Assembly (NCBI GenBank): GCA_015272155.1
Contig: JACYME010000008.1
Span: 1-56,066 of the forward strand
Direction of reading: 5' to 3'
Length of the DNA: 56,066 nt
Source: Leptolyngbyaceae cyanobacterium T60_A2020_046
GTDB taxonomy: Bacteria; Cyanobacteriota; Cyanobacteriia; Phormidesmidales; Phormidesmidaceae
The translations under genes and the position numbers were made by a program. The notes beneath the pieces are model-generated. The model saw nothing but the letters and a program-made list of their open reading frames with translations. It was not told where the DNA came from and made no database searches. Numbering within the stretch: position 1 is the stretch's first letter; each line of letters starts with the position of its first letter. Positions 1 to 8,964 of this stretch are shown piece by piece.

Positions 1-1441
1 GGCTCGGCGCATCCCCTGACAGCAGCGATTGGAACATGCGCCGGGTTTCGGCCCCGTCGTGGGTGCGCGTCAGGTCAAAAAAGCGCATCGCCTGCACCTC
101 GTCGGCAGCGTAGCCTGTAATTTCGCAATATTTTTCATTTGCTTGAACGAGCGTGCCATCAAACCGCCAAAAAGCAATTCCCATCGCAGCCTGTTCAAAT
201 AGGGATTGAAACAGCGCCTCTCGACGGGTCAGCGCCGTTTCCATCTGCTGGCGTTTGATTAAATCACGCTGCGCTTTTTCATAGAGTTCGACCTGGTCGA
301 TCGCGATGCCCAACTGCGCGGCCATCTGCTGAGTCAGGGTGATTTCATGATCCCGCCAGGATTGCGCCGTTGCCCGGATCAGCACTAGGCTGCCCCACAC
401 CTGTCCTTGCACTTGAATGGGCGTCAACAACCACGGCCCAGGGGATTTTTCTGCCAACGAACCCTGGATGAAATTCTTGAGATCGCTGAGGTCATCGAGG
501 CGCACCGTTTCCAAGCGCTTGAGGGCCTCGGTGATGGGGTTGTCTTGGTCAGTGATGGGGTGGCTCACGTCTAGCCAGTCCAAGTCGGGACTGTCGTAGG
601 GCGTGCGATAAATCCAGCACTGGCGATCGCGCTGATACTGGATCACCACAACCTCACTGCCCAGAACCCTCTGGATAGCCTGCTTCGCAGCGGTAAACAC
701 CGCATCGAGGTCAAGGGATCTGCAAATGGCGTGCAAGACGTGGTTGAGCGCTTCGGCCTGTTGGGCTTGCCATTGCAGTTCCTCTTGCGCTTCCTTGAGG
801 GACCGAATGTCGATGGAAACACTCAGCACGCCCAGCACGGTTCCAGCATCGTCACAGAAGGGGGACAGGGAGACCAAGACCGGGAAAGTCGAGCCATCCC
901 GATGGTTAACGACACACTCCCCCGACCAGCGGGCCTCGTGCTGGAGTCGCGCGATCGCATCCAGAATTTGTGCCCGACTCTCAGGTGAGGTGATCAGCGT
1001 TGGCGCGTGCTCCCCCAAGGCTTCCGCCGCCGTCCAACCATAGAGGGCTTCAGCGGCAGGGTTCCAATACACGACAAAGCCGTTGAGATCGGTCGCAATC
1101 ATCGGCTGCGTCATTGCTGAAAGGAGCCAGCTTGGCAGTGGATCGGGGCCGACGTTTTCCTCACAAGCGGAGGGGGCAAGCGGGCGGGTGTCACGATCGC
1201 GCGCTCGCCCCCAGAACCAAGCCACGAGGGTCAACCCCAGCACCAGTCCCCCATAGCTCCATCCAGGTGCAAGGGGCGGCAAGCTCCATTCGGTGATCCC
1301 CCAGAGCGAGATCGCGGGCCAAGGAATCACAGCCTGGCGTGAACTGTCAGCAAACGGTGGTAGGAAGAACGCAGCGATCTCGCCTCGCGTGTGTGCTATC
1401 GGTGCAGGCGACTTGGCTGACTTAAAAAAGTATTGATGCAT
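1..1441 (-). CDS. PAS-GAF-PAS sensor protein, 3' part outside the window
   Basis: The minus-strand frame is open from ATG 1441 to the window edge, giving about 480 residues of a multidomain sensor. One hydrophobic segment (about residues 61-78, ending WFWGRAR) is followed by a PAS domain (about 108-215, with the typical NPAAEALYGW core), a short coiled linker, a GAF domain (about 245-390, ending WRDHEITLTQQMAAQLGIAI) and a second PAS domain starting near residue 405 with ANEKYCEITGY. This is the usual N-terminal half of cyanobacterial histidine kinases or diguanylate cyclases; the output domain lies outside the window, so the enzyme type cannot be named. No clear Shine-Dalgarno precedes ATG 1441 and the frame stays open upstream, so the start is uncertain. 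The domain calls are secure; signal and target are unknown. Confidence 0.8.
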   Translation of the reverse strand, partial: MHQYFFKSAKSPAPIAHTRGEIAAFFLPPFADSSRQAVIPWPAISLWGITEWSLPPLAPGWSYGGLVLGLTLVAWFWGRARDRDTRPLAPSACEENVGPDPLPSWLLSAMTQPMIATDLNGFVVYWNPAAEALYGWTAAEALGEHAPTLITSPESRAQILDAIARLQHEARWSGECVVNHRDGSTFPVLVSLSPFCDDAGTVLGVLSVSIDIRSLKEAQEELQWQAQQAEALNHVLHAICRSLDLDAVFTAAKQAIQRVLGSEVVVIQYQRDRQCWIYRTPYDSPDLDWLDVSHPITDQDNPITEALKRLETVRLDDLSDLKNFIQGSLAEKSPGPWLLTPIQVQGQVWGSLVLIRATAQSWRDHEITLTQQMAAQLGIAIDQVELYEKAQRDLIKRQQMETALTRREALFQSLFEQAAMGIAFWRFDGTLVQANEKYCEITGYAADEVQAMRFFDLTRTHDGAETRRMFQSLLSGDAPS

Positions 1442-2244
1442 CAATCGCGCGGCTTGATTAAATAGGGGGTGAATTGTAACCAAAGCGTGCCCAAGTTTGG
1501 GGATAACGGATGGGTTGATGGTCTTAGTGTTAACGATCTGATGGCGTTCGGCTACAGCCTAAAACATGAAATCGGCCCAGTGGATGATAGGGCCAAAGCG
1601 CCTGCGGCTGTGAATTTTTTGTGACCTTTTTCGAGAGCGTGTTGCTTGAGGACAAGCATTCTAGCCCCCGAAAATCAAGCACACTTGCCCACGCTCAAAC
1701 CAAACTTCGATTTAAGGGGGCGATCGCCGATGACAGATCGGCCTATAGTTTGCCTTAGCTTTTTGGGAAAACCTGTGACATGAGTACCCAACTGCGAAAA
1801 AAACATAAAAGCACCCCCCGCCGAGATCCCCGCAACAGTAGAAAATATCGATGATGCTGACATGCCGGACCTAACGATGAAAACTGGGCGTTGCAAATGG
1901 GCAAAATGGATGTCTCGCATCCCACATCTTGCTCCCCGGGCAAAAGGGCTTAAAAGACAAGTCTCGCTCCTGAGGAAATCGGGCGAGGGCCCTAGCGGGA
2001 GACTTCAGCGAGAGGCTTCAGCGGGAGATCAGTTAAACGCTGAACCCAACAGGGAGAACCTGAAGAACATTCATCCCTTGAACCCAGCAGCGCCCCAACA
2101 ATGAATTCTAGGGCTCCCAATTTCGCGATCGCGTTCCCCCGCAGATGCATAATCCGGCAGCAACCGGAAATCTGGTGGCACAATTTGCGGGAAAAATCAG
2201 GACAAGAATTTTTCTCTAGAAAACGTCAAAACACTGCGCTACCC
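1442..2244. other. non-coding stretch between sensor gene and gap2 terminator
   Basis: About 800 bases without a supportable gene. Short frames occur on both strands but none has a ribosome-binding site plus a recognisable product. It holds a small direct repeat (cttcagcgagagg / cttcagcggga near 2002-2025) and a 24-codon basic frame from ATG 1780 that lacks a Shine-Dalgarno. The promoter of the sensor gene should lie in 1445-1600, but I see no convincing -35/-10 pair. Confidence 0.5.
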
Positions 2245-2280
2245 CAATAAAAAAGGGGAAGTAGAGTACGTACTTCCCCT
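2245..2280 (-). terminator. rho-independent terminator of gap2
   Basis: A perfect 10-bp stem (2254-2263 with 2271-2280, arms aggggaagta / tacttcccct) with a 7-base loop is followed, reading the minus strand, by TTTTTTATT. It lies about 45 bases beyond the gap2 stop codon on the same strand, the geometry of an intrinsic terminator. Confidence 0.88.
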
Positions 2281-2324
2281 CAAATTTCCCCTTCAAGGAC
2301 GGGTTAAGTTTTGGCAGTATTTGC

Positions 2325-3341
2325 CTAAGCAACCCACTTTTGAGCGACCAGTTCAGCCAGGTCAACCACGCGCTGGCTATAGCCCCACTCATTGTCGTAC
2401 CAAGCAACGACCTTCACCATGTCGCCGCCCATCACCATCGTCAGGCTAGAGTCCACAATCGAAGACTCATCGGTCTTGCGATAGTCAATCGAAACCAGAG
2501 GCAGGTCGCTGTAGGCAAGAATGCCTTTCATCGAGCCTTCTGAGGCAGCCTTCAGGGCTTCGTTCACTTGCTCCGCAATCACAGGCTTGCTGACCTGAGC
2601 CACCAAGTCAACCACTGAGACATTGGGGGTGGGGACGCGCAGGGCAATCCCGTTGAGCTTGCCTGCCATTTCAGGAATGACCAGGGCAACCGCCTTTGCA
2701 GCTCCAGTGGTGGTCGGCACAATGTTCAGCGCAGCTGCCCGAGCCCGGCGCAGATCGCGGTGGCTCGCATCCAGCAGACGCTGGTCGCCCGTGTAGCTGT
2801 GGGTGGTGGTCATGGTGCCTTTGATAATGCCAAAGTTTTCGTGCAGAACTTTGACAACCGGGGCGAGGCAGTTGGTGGTGCAGCTCGCGTTGCTCACCAC
2901 ATTCTGCGCTTCGTGGGTGTATTGCTCATGGTTCACACCCATCACGTAGGTGCCGATGTTTCCACCTTTGCCCGGTGCGGTGATCAAAACTTTCTTGGCC
3001 CCTGCTTCAATGTGGCGAGAAGCGCCCTCTTCGCTCACAAAAACGCCTGTGGACTCAATCACAAGGTCAATATCCCAGGCTTTCCAGGGCAGGTTGTTGG
3101 GGTTGCGATCAGAGTAGCATTTGATCGTTTTGCCGTTGACGATTAGAGTGTCTTCGCCAGCTTGAACATCTGCGTCAAGACGACCCAACATGGAGTCATA
3201 TTTCAAGAGGTGGGAGTTGGTTTTGGGATCAGACGTGTCATTAATGGCGACAACTTCGAGCTGGCTGTTCTCACGGGTCAACCAGCAACGCAGGAAGTTA
3301 CGTCCAATGCGACCAAAACCGTTGATTGCTACTCTAATCAC
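2325..3341 (-). CDS. gap2: Type I glyceraldehyde-3-phosphate dehydrogenase, Gap2 type
   Basis: Interconverts 1,3-bisphosphoglycerate and glyceraldehyde 3-phosphate; the cyanobacterial Gap2 form uses NADPH or NADH and works in the Calvin cycle and gluconeogenesis. The sequence shows the nucleotide-binding start [13 protein letters not shown], the catalytic-cysteine motif [12 protein letters not shown], the [11 protein letters not shown] loop and the C-terminal [13 protein letters not shown] chose GTG 3341 (338 residues, protein starting [10 protein letters not shown], initiator read as Met) because AGAGGG lies 9 bases upstream and family members begin at this residue; an in-frame GTG at 3362 would add seven residues without a ribosome-binding site. 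It is a single-gene unit with its own terminator, divergent from the flavoprotein gene at 3.6 kb. The Gap2 rather than Gap1 assignment rests on overall similarity to cyanobacterial Gap2. Confidence 0.95.
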   Translation of the reverse strand: MIRVAINGFGRIGRNFLRCWLTRENSQLEVVAINDTSDPKTNSHLLKYDSMLGRLDADVQAGEDTLIVNGKTIKCYSDRNPNNLPWKAWDIDLVIESTGVFVSEEGASRHIEAGAKKVLITAPGKGGNIGTYVMGVNHEQYTHEAQNVVSNASCTTNCLAPVVKVLHENFGIIKGTMTTTHSYTGDQRLLDASHRDLRRARAAALNIVPTTTGAAKAVALVIPEMAGKLNGIALRVPTPNVSVVDLVAQVSKPVIAEQVNEALKAASEGSMKGILAYSDLPLVSIDYRKTDESSIVDSSLTMVMGGDMVKVVAWYDNEWGYSQRVVDLAELVAQKWVA

Positions 3342-3583
3342 TGCGTTTAACCCTCTGTGCACTCAATAGGTAAGATTTCCTAGCCGGAACCATCATATCG
3401 CAAAGGATGATCCCATTTATAGTCACCCAATGAACCCTCGTCGCCCAGCGAGTGAGTGTTTATGCTCAGCTTGGGATCGATCGCGGCGTGGCCTGTAGGT
3501 GTGATAGTACAAGGCTAAGCACCCCGATTTGAAGCGTCTGTTGATGAAAATCCGCCGCGATCGCGGGTTACGGTTGGGGCAAC

Positions 3584-4264
3584 GTGAACCTGACTCCTGG
3601 ATATCGGAGTCTACTGGATTCACAGGCTAGGGCTAGAAAGCTCCGTCTCTTTAGAGCGGGGATTGGTTACCCCGCCTTGATTATTGGCATTGTCGGGAGT
3701 TATCGCAAGCACGGCACCGTTGACACTGCCGTAAGCGAAATCCTGGAAGCTGCTGCACACCAAGGCGCTGAAGTCCGCAAAATTTACTTGCAAGACCAGC
3801 ACATTGAGTTTTGCACCAACTGCCGCCACTGTTTACAGGTGCCGGGGCGTGGGCCTTGCGTCCACGACGATGACATGGCCCAGATTTTAGATGCCATTGA
3901 GGCTGCGGATGCCCTTGTGCTGGGAGCCCCCGTCAATTTTGGCAATGTGAATGCGCTAACACGCCGCTTTTTAGAGCGCACGGTATGCTACGGCTATTGG
4001 CCGTGGGAAGCCAAGGCTCCGCTACCTCCAACTTCAAAACCGCCGAAAAAGGCAGTGCTAGTAACTTCAAGCGCCGCGCCGGGCTTTTTGGCTCGGTGGC
4101 TCACAGGGGCGCTATCGGCGCTGAAGGATTTGGCGAGGATGCTAGGGGCAAAACCCATTGGCAGTCTTTGGTTAGGGATGATCGACCCGCGCCATAGTCA
4201 ATTGTCAGCGGCGCAACGACGGCGGGCTCAGTATTTGGGTCATCAACTGGCGATCGCATCGTAA
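3584..4264 (+). CDS. NAD(P)H-dependent flavin oxidoreductase, flavodoxin-like fold
   Basis: A flavodoxin-fold protein of the NADPH-dependent FMN reductase / iron-sulfur-flavoprotein-like superfamily. The FMN phosphate loop is GIVGSYRKHGTVD near residues 35-47, followed by the cysteine cluster CTNCRHC (about 77-83) and a flavin-binding segment LVLGAPVNFGNVNA. The cysteine spacing (C-x2-C-x2-C) is typical of this subfamily; whether it binds a metal or forms a disulfide cannot be told. The C-terminal 50 residues look membrane-peripheral (LARWLTGALSALKDLARMLG). The longest frame starts at GTG 3584, but the first 31 residues look non-homologous; TTG 3677, immediately ahead of IIGIVGS, is a plausible true start and is preceded by a 6-bp hairpin (gcgggg/ccccgc). 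Substrate unknown. Confidence 0.72.
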   Translation: MNLTPGYRSLLDSQARARKLRLFRAGIGYPALIIGIVGSYRKHGTVDTAVSEILEAAAHQGAEVRKIYLQDQHIEFCTNCRHCLQVPGRGPCVHDDDMAQILDAIEAADALVLGAPVNFGNVNALTRRFLERTVCYGYWPWEAKAPLPPTSKPPKKAVLVTSSAAPGFLARWLTGALSALKDLARMLGAKPIGSLWLGMIDPRHSQLSAAQRRRAQYLGHQLAIAS

Positions 4265-4689
4265 TCTCCAAGCTTCAAAGATCTGGCAAGGGACAGAGAG
4301 GTCGCAAATCTCGGGGATGGGAGGTTAAGAAATATCGGCGCGATCAGACGATTTCTAGCCGAATTTAACGTTCTGTATCCCAATCTGGCAGGGATTTCTG
4401 TTCGCCATCCAGCCCTGCTTAACCCAGCATTAACCGTCTACGCGCTGGTTTAGAAAGGGGTTCAGCGATTGTACGCGCAGGTTGCAGGCGGAGGAGCGAT
4501 CGCTCGACACCGCGATCTCACCCCTGCCTGCAACCTGATGTTTTCAATCATGAAACACCCCAGCAGCCTCGGGGTTCAAAAACACAGTTGTCGATTTTGG
4601 CGAGATTCACTACTTTAGCTGAAAACCTGTCCTCACTGTGAGGGCAGGGTTTGCTGTCATTTGATACGCCAGCCAGGAGTCTAGTCAGA
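4265..4689. other. structured intergenic region upstream of the sugar phosphorylase
   Basis: A 425-base non-coding stretch rich in inverted repeats: a 12-bp perfect pair at 4478-4489/4526-4537 whose loop holds a 12-bp palindrome at 4494-4505, a 5-bp stem around 4557-4574, and an imperfect 10-bp hairpin at 4626-4648. It probably carries the 3' end of the flavoprotein transcript and the leader of the phosphorylase gene. I see no gene here. Confidence 0.55.
4478..4537. repeat. 12-bp inverted repeat with internal palindrome (cruciform-like)
   Basis: Arms caggttgcaggc (4478-4489) and gcctgcaacctg (4526-4537) are perfect reverse complements. The 36-base loop contains the palindrome gagcgatcgctc (4494-4505), which embeds a HIP1 octamer. 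There is no U-tract after either arm, so it is not an obvious intrinsic terminator. Confidence 0.75.
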
Positions 4690-6492
4690 ATGGTCGTCGC
4701 TTCCCATGAAAAGTTTGCAGTTTTCTCGGCTCGGGTGCGGCCACTGTTATCCATCATCTATCCGACTGAGGTCTTAGAGGACTTAATCCAACAGCTCTTT
4801 GATCTCGTGTTGCCCCACCTCCAACAGGCGAGCCGCGAAAATCTACGCAAATGGAGCCACGACAATATCCTCGTTATTACCTACGGAGATAGCTTGATTA
4901 GCAAAGACACGCGATCGCCCCTCTCCGTCCTCGCAGACTTTTTGGAACGATACTTAAAAGACACAGTCACTGGCGTTCATATCCTGCCCTTTTTTCCCTA
5001 CAGCTCCGATGACGGGTTTGCCATTATTGACTATACCCAAGTCAATCCAGAGCTGGGAAATTGGGATGAAATTAAACGCATCGCCCACAGCTTCAACCTC
5101 ATGGTTGACTTGGTGGTCAATCACATTTCAAGCCAACACATCTGGGTCAAACAATTTCAAGCTGGGGAACAACCAGGCTGCAACTATTTGATTGAAGTCA
5201 ACGCTGAGGAAAGCGATCTTTCAGAGGTGGTTCGCCCGCGTAGTTCGCCATTGCTGACGCCGTTAGAAACTGTTCATGGCCCCAAGTCAGTCTGGTCAAC
5301 CTTCAGTGCCGACCAAATTGATGTGAACTTTGAGAACCCCAATGTCTTGCTTGAATATGTCAAGATAATTCTCTTTTACATCAACGCTGGAGCCCGCTAT
5401 ATCCGCCTTGATGCCGTCGGCTTTTTGTGGAAGAAACCGGGCACTCGCTGCATTCATTTGCCTGAGACCCACGCCATTGTGCGCCTCTTTCGTGAGCTGC
5501 TGCAAATGATCGACCCTGGCATTGCGATTATCACCGAAACCAATGTTCCAAATCGCGAAAACCTGAGCTATTTCGGCAATCGAAACGAAGCTCACATGAT
5601 CTACAACTTTAGCTTGCCGCCACTGTTGCTCAATGCGCTGATGCAGGGTCGCTCTGACCACCTCAAAACCTGGATGATGAGTATGCCACCTGCACCAATT
5701 GGGTGCGCCTACTTCAACTTCACCGCTTCCCATGATGGCATTGGCATGCGTCCCGCAGAAGGGCTCTTGACCCATGACGAATATGAGGCATTACTTGACA
5801 CCATGAAACGGTTTGGGGGACGCATTAGTATGCGTCGTCACCCCGATGGTAGTGAGTCCCCCTATGAGATCAATATTTCACTGTTTGATGCGATGAAAGG
5901 GACGGTTGAGGGCGAAGATGACTGGCAGATTGAGCGTTTTCTCTGTTCTCAAACCATCATGATGGCGCTAGAAGGAATTCCCGCATTTTACATTCACAGT
6001 CTGCTGGCAACCCACAACGATGAAGAAGGGGTAAAGCGCACAGGGCACAATCGCACGATTAATCGCTATAAGTGGGATATTGATGCGTTGGAAGCGACGT
6101 TATCAGACCCACAGTCACCTCACTCGGTCGTGTTGGCAGAACTCTGTCGCCTGATCAAAATTCGACGGCGACAACGGGCATTTCATCCCAATGCGACGCA
6201 GTACACCTTACATCCATTGAATTCATCCTTGTTTGCATTTTGGCGGCAAAGTATGGCTCGGGATCAAAGCATTTTTTCAATCCATAATCTCAGCAAGCAC
6301 CCACAGGAATTTCGCTTGTCTGATCTCAATCTTGTGAGCACAGACGAATGGACAGATTTGATTAGTGGCGATCGCTTTCATTCCCTGACTGAGGTGTATC
6401 AACTCCGGCCCTATCAATCCCTTTGGATTACGAATAAAGTCGATTCGGCAACGGATCTCTCTACCCCTGATCCGCTTTTGGGTGAGCCCTAA
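4690..6492 (+). CDS. GH13_18 sugar phosphorylase (sucrose / glucosylglycerate phosphorylase-like)
   Basis: A glycoside hydrolase family 13 subfamily 18 phosphorylase, releasing glucose 1-phosphate from a glucoside plus phosphate. From ATG 4690 (600 residues) the nucleophile Asp lies in RLDAVGF (about residue 241), the acid/base Glu in ITETNVP (about 283) and the transition-state Asp in TASHDGIGMRP (about 349). The N-terminal strand ILVITYGDSL matches the family's TYADRL element. The protein is about 100 residues longer than bifidobacterial sucrose phosphorylase, and the acceptor-loop segment reads YEINISLFDAM rather than the YQVNCTYYDAL-type of true sucrose phosphorylases, so glucosylglycerate or glucosylglycerol phosphorylase is possible. 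I chose ATG 4690 because AGGAG lies 10 bases upstream; an in-frame start at 4651 has none. Family certain, substrate not. Confidence 0.88.
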   Translation: MVVASHEKFAVFSARVRPLLSIIYPTEVLEDLIQQLFDLVLPHLQQASRENLRKWSHDNILVITYGDSLISKDTRSPLSVLADFLERYLKDTVTGVHILPFFPYSSDDGFAIIDYTQVNPELGNWDEIKRIAHSFNLMVDLVVNHISSQHIWVKQFQAGEQPGCNYLIEVNAEESDLSEVVRPRSSPLLTPLETVHGPKSVWSTFSADQIDVNFENPNVLLEYVKIILFYINAGARYIRLDAVGFLWKKPGTRCIHLPETHAIVRLFRELLQMIDPGIAIITETNVPNRENLSYFGNRNEAHMIYNFSLPPLLLNALMQGRSDHLKTWMMSMPPAPIGCAYFNFTASHDGIGMRPAEGLLTHDEYEALLDTMKRFGGRISMRRHPDGSESPYEINISLFDAMKGTVEGEDDWQIERFLCSQTIMMALEGIPAFYIHSLLATHNDEEGVKRTGHNRTINRYKWDIDALEATLSDPQSPHSVVLAELCRLIKIRRRQRAFHPNATQYTLHPLNSSLFAFWRQSMARDQSIFSIHNLSKHPQEFRLSDLNLVSTDEWTDLISGDRFHSLTEVYQLRPYQSLWITNKVDSATDLSTPDPLLGEP

Positions 6493-6567
6493 CTCAGATC
6501 AGTTCAGATCAATCGAGGGATTTTCGCTTGATCGCACCGTGCAATCTCTACCACTGCCCCCCTAAAA

Positions 6568-6755
6568 GCGGTAGGATCTTGGTGGTGCAGAAAAGTCCTG
6601 AAACCCTTGTAGATAAAGGATTCTCAACGAAACAGCGAATTTGGGATTTCTCGACGACTTGAACGAAGGCAGTGGGTTTCAGCCGCTATTTTGGCCATCT
6701 GGACTGTCCACTATGAGACTCGAAAAAGTTTTCTGCACCACTAAGGCGGTAGGGT
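6568..6755. mobile_element. MITE-like element (168 bp) with 17-bp TIRs and 10-bp target duplication
   Basis: The element spans 6578-6745. Its ends, read inward, are CTTGGTGGTGCAGAAAA (6578-6594) and, on the other strand, CTTAGTGGTGCAGAAAA (6729-6745): 16 of 17 bases identical as terminal inverted repeats. Directly outside lie gcggtaggat (6568-6577) and gcggtagggt (6746-6755), 9 of 10 identical, the layout expected of a target-site duplication. Inside there is a further 9-bp inverted pair (ctgaaaccc 6598-6606, gggtttcag 6674-6682) and no reading frame of note. This is a non-autonomous miniature transposable element by structure; the mobilising transposase is not in the window. It lies between the phosphorylase gene and leuD. 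Confidence 0.72.
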
Positions 6756-6760
6756 AGTAT
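6729..6760 (+). promoter_or_regulatory. possible leuD promoter spanning the element's right end
   Basis: TAGTAT (6755-6760) is a fair -10 hexamer, with a weak -35-like TTCTGC (6731-6736) 18 bases upstream, inside the right inverted repeat of the inserted element. The leuD start follows 37 bases downstream of the -10. If real, the -35 half is supplied by the insertion. No experimental or comparative support is available. Confidence 0.3.
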
Positions 6761-6796
6761 ACCGTGCAGGTTACATCAATTAAGTTGAGCAAGGTC

Positions 6797-7390
6797 ATGA
6801 CACAGGTAAAAACCGTTGCTGGGCGAGGGATTCCACTTAAGGGTGATGATATCGATACCGATCGCATCATTCCCGCGCGTTTTTTGCGGTGCGTCACCTT
6901 TGATGGCCTTGGCGAGCAGGTTTTTGCAGACGACCGCGCCCAACTGGAGGGGGCACACCCCTTTGATCAGCCTCAGTACCAAGGGGCTCAGGTGCTGGTG
7001 GTAAACCGCAACTTTGGTTGTGGCTCCTCTCGCGAACATGCCCCGCAGGCGATCGCGCGCTGGGGCATTCAAGCGCTGGTCGGTGAAAGTTTTGCAGAGA
7101 TTTTCTTTGGGAATTGTGTGGCGATGGGGGTTCCCTGTGTCACGGTGACAACGGAAGGTGCACAGGCGCTTCAGGATGCGATCGCAGTGAATCCACAGCA
7201 GATCGTCACGGTGGATCTCAACACCATGACCGTGACCTGTGGCGACCTGACCGTGCCCGCCACAATGGGGGATGGCCCCCGGCAAATGTTCCTGGATGGG
7301 AACTGGGATGCCTGCGGTCAGTTGGTAGCTCAAGCTGAGGATATTAAGGCTACGGCGGCAAACCTGCCCTACTTTGCTTGGTCTGCATAG
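6797..7390 (+). CDS. leuD: 3-isopropylmalate dehydratase small subunit
   Basis: Small (swivelling-domain) subunit of isopropylmalate isomerase, second step of leucine biosynthesis; it pairs with LeuC, which is not in this window. The 197-residue protein has the family hallmarks [15 protein letters not shown] near the start and [14 protein letters not shown], the loop that contacts substrate in the LeuC active site. Length matches standalone LeuD. ATG 6797 is preferred because it gives the usual MTQVKT-type start; an in-frame start at 6764 adds 11 unrelated residues. It is a single gene here, 36 bases after the MITE-like element, so its expression may depend on that insertion. Confidence 0.93.
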   Translation: MTQVKTVAGRGIPLKGDDIDTDRIIPARFLRCVTFDGLGEQVFADDRAQLEGAHPFDQPQYQGAQVLVVNRNFGCGSSREHAPQAIARWGIQALVGESFAEIFFGNCVAMGVPCVTVTTEGAQALQDAIAVNPQQIVTVDLNTMTVTCGDLTVPATMGDGPRQMFLDGNWDACGQLVAQAEDIKATAANLPYFAWSA

Positions 7391-7486
7391 GGGGTTGTCC
7401 AGCGCCTAAATTGAGAATGGGGTTGTGGAAGGTTCCAGATTCAATTGAGCGGCGACTAGAAGACGACCAACCCATGATGAAAGAGG

Positions 7487-7550
7487 AACCCGGTTTCTCT
7501 TCGGCAATTTGCCTCATCTCGTGAATCCGCCCTTGAAGAAACTGGGTTTT
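7487..7550. repeat. interspersed hairpin repeat (aacccggtttct / agaaactgggtt)
   Basis: Left arm aacccggtttct (7487-7498) and right arm agaaactgggtt (7537-7548) pair over 11 of 12 bases, with flanks rich in GAAGAA and TTTTTCG. Arms of this kind (AGAAACCGGGTTTCT) are known to me as short dispersed repeats in many cyanobacterial intergenic regions. The 230-base gap between leuD and the TPR gene holds nothing else visible. Confidence 0.55.
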
Positions 7551-7623
7551 TCGTCACCCGATATCGGTGCTTTCGCCCAAGTCGTGGCAACTGGTATCGC
7601 TCCGTCTGGTTCGGTTCGTGGCG

Positions 7624-8964
7624 TTAATCATCATCATCCCCGGTGCTCGGGAAGTTTCCCTGGCTCTCTCCGGTAATGGGGAAACGCTCTGGAACACGAC
7701 CTTGGGCAAGATACGTTTCGGCAATGTAGGCCCAGGCGTCTTGGGTGGGATCACTGCGATCGAAGATCGCCACGCACTGGGCAGCGGCAGCGGCGGCCTC
7801 TGGGGAATCTTCCGCAATGCTGACCTGAGCCAGCAGACAAACCGATTTGCCATCATCAGAGGACAGCGTGATCACAGCGTCAGGACTCTCCCCCGCCTCG
7901 AGATCAGGCGGCGAGGCGGATTGCGTTGCTAACGCCAGTGCCTGCTTAAGGTGATCCTGCGCCTCAGGATAACGCCCCTGCTGAAACCGAGCCCAACCCA
8001 AATTACTTCACAGTTCTGCACGCAGGGCTTGGGTATCGGGCGTATCAGGAATTTTGGCAAGGGCATTGATCGCGATGCTCGCAGCTTCCCCCGGATCCCC
8101 CGCCAGTAGATAAAAATTCGCCAAACCGTTAAACGCAGGCCAATATCCGCCCCGCGCTGCCAAAACAAACTGATCCCGAGCTAGCTCGGTTTTGCCCCAG
8201 TCCATATACAGTTGCCCCAGGTTGTAATAGGCTTCAGCATTGCCATCATTGAGGCTGATGGCGCGCTGATATTTGGCCTCAGCTTGGGCGTAGTTGCCTT
8301 CGGCTTCAGCGGTTTGGGCCGCTTCAGACAACTGTTCTGAAATTCGTGGCAGGGTGCTATGAAATCCGACCAATCCCAGCAACAGGGCAATGGACAGCCC
8401 AAGTTTCGTTTCTTGCCACCAGTGACGACCGATACCCAGGCTTTCCATCGCTTCCTCGATCGCCCGCCGTCCACCCTCAGTCAAGACGCCCCCGGCGGTG
8501 GCGAGGGTGAGTCAGCTTTGACCAATCACCGCAAAGGAGCCGAACAGTCCTGGCCCGGCCCCGGTCAAAAACTTGCTGCAAATCTCGACAACGAGGCTGG
8601 CTGAGGCTGCCAGGGTCGCCAGGGTAAAGGTGCTCCAGACCCAGTCATAGCGGTCATAGCGATGCACGGGCTTGCTCAACCACCACCACCACGCGGTTTC
8701 TGGGGGTTGAAAGCTGGCCTGCCATGCCTCTAGGTTCACGGTGCTGTGAATTTTGCCCGCCAGCCCTCTGACCTGTTCATCAAGGGAGAGGATCTGAAGC
8801 AGGGTCGCAGGATCGGGAAGTTCCGATTGATCGGCGTTCAGAGCTTCGATGCGATCGCGCGCGGCCAGCAACCCTAGCACGGTTTCCGGTGCTGGCGCTG
8901 CCTGAAAAGTCGCGATCGCAGACCCATAGGCTTCAACGGCAGTTCGCAAAGAGTCCGACGACAT
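7624..8964 (-). pseudogene. TPR membrane protein gene interrupted by two in-frame TGA codons
   Basis: One continuous minus-strand frame of 447 codons from ATG 8964, with TGA at 8514-8512 and 8010-8008. Coding character runs straight through both: the first lies between FAVIGQS and LTLATAGGVLTEGG, the second between TQALRAEL and SNLGWARFQQGRY, in the middle of a TPR helix. The pieces after each TGA have no ATG near their start (only TTG), so three separate genes are unlikely. Layout: about 100 N-terminal residues, two or three membrane segments (around FTLATLAASASLVV and LSIALLLGLVGF), then TPR units (AEAYYNLGQLYMDWGKTELA and others), ending in four Asp. Cyanobacterial TPR proteins of this layout are common; function unknown. 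Other genes in the window use TGA as stop, so recoding is not expected. It is either a young pseudogene or contains base errors. Confidence 0.72.

Noticed and set aside
1780-1854. 24-codon basic frame starting ATG 1780
   Set aside because: No ribosome-binding site, too short, and composition could arise by chance in a non-coding stretch.
8512-8514. genome-wide reassignment of TGA as a sense codon
   Set aside because: Several intact genes in the window end at TGA, including the ATGA-coupled pairs, so TGA is a normal stop here.
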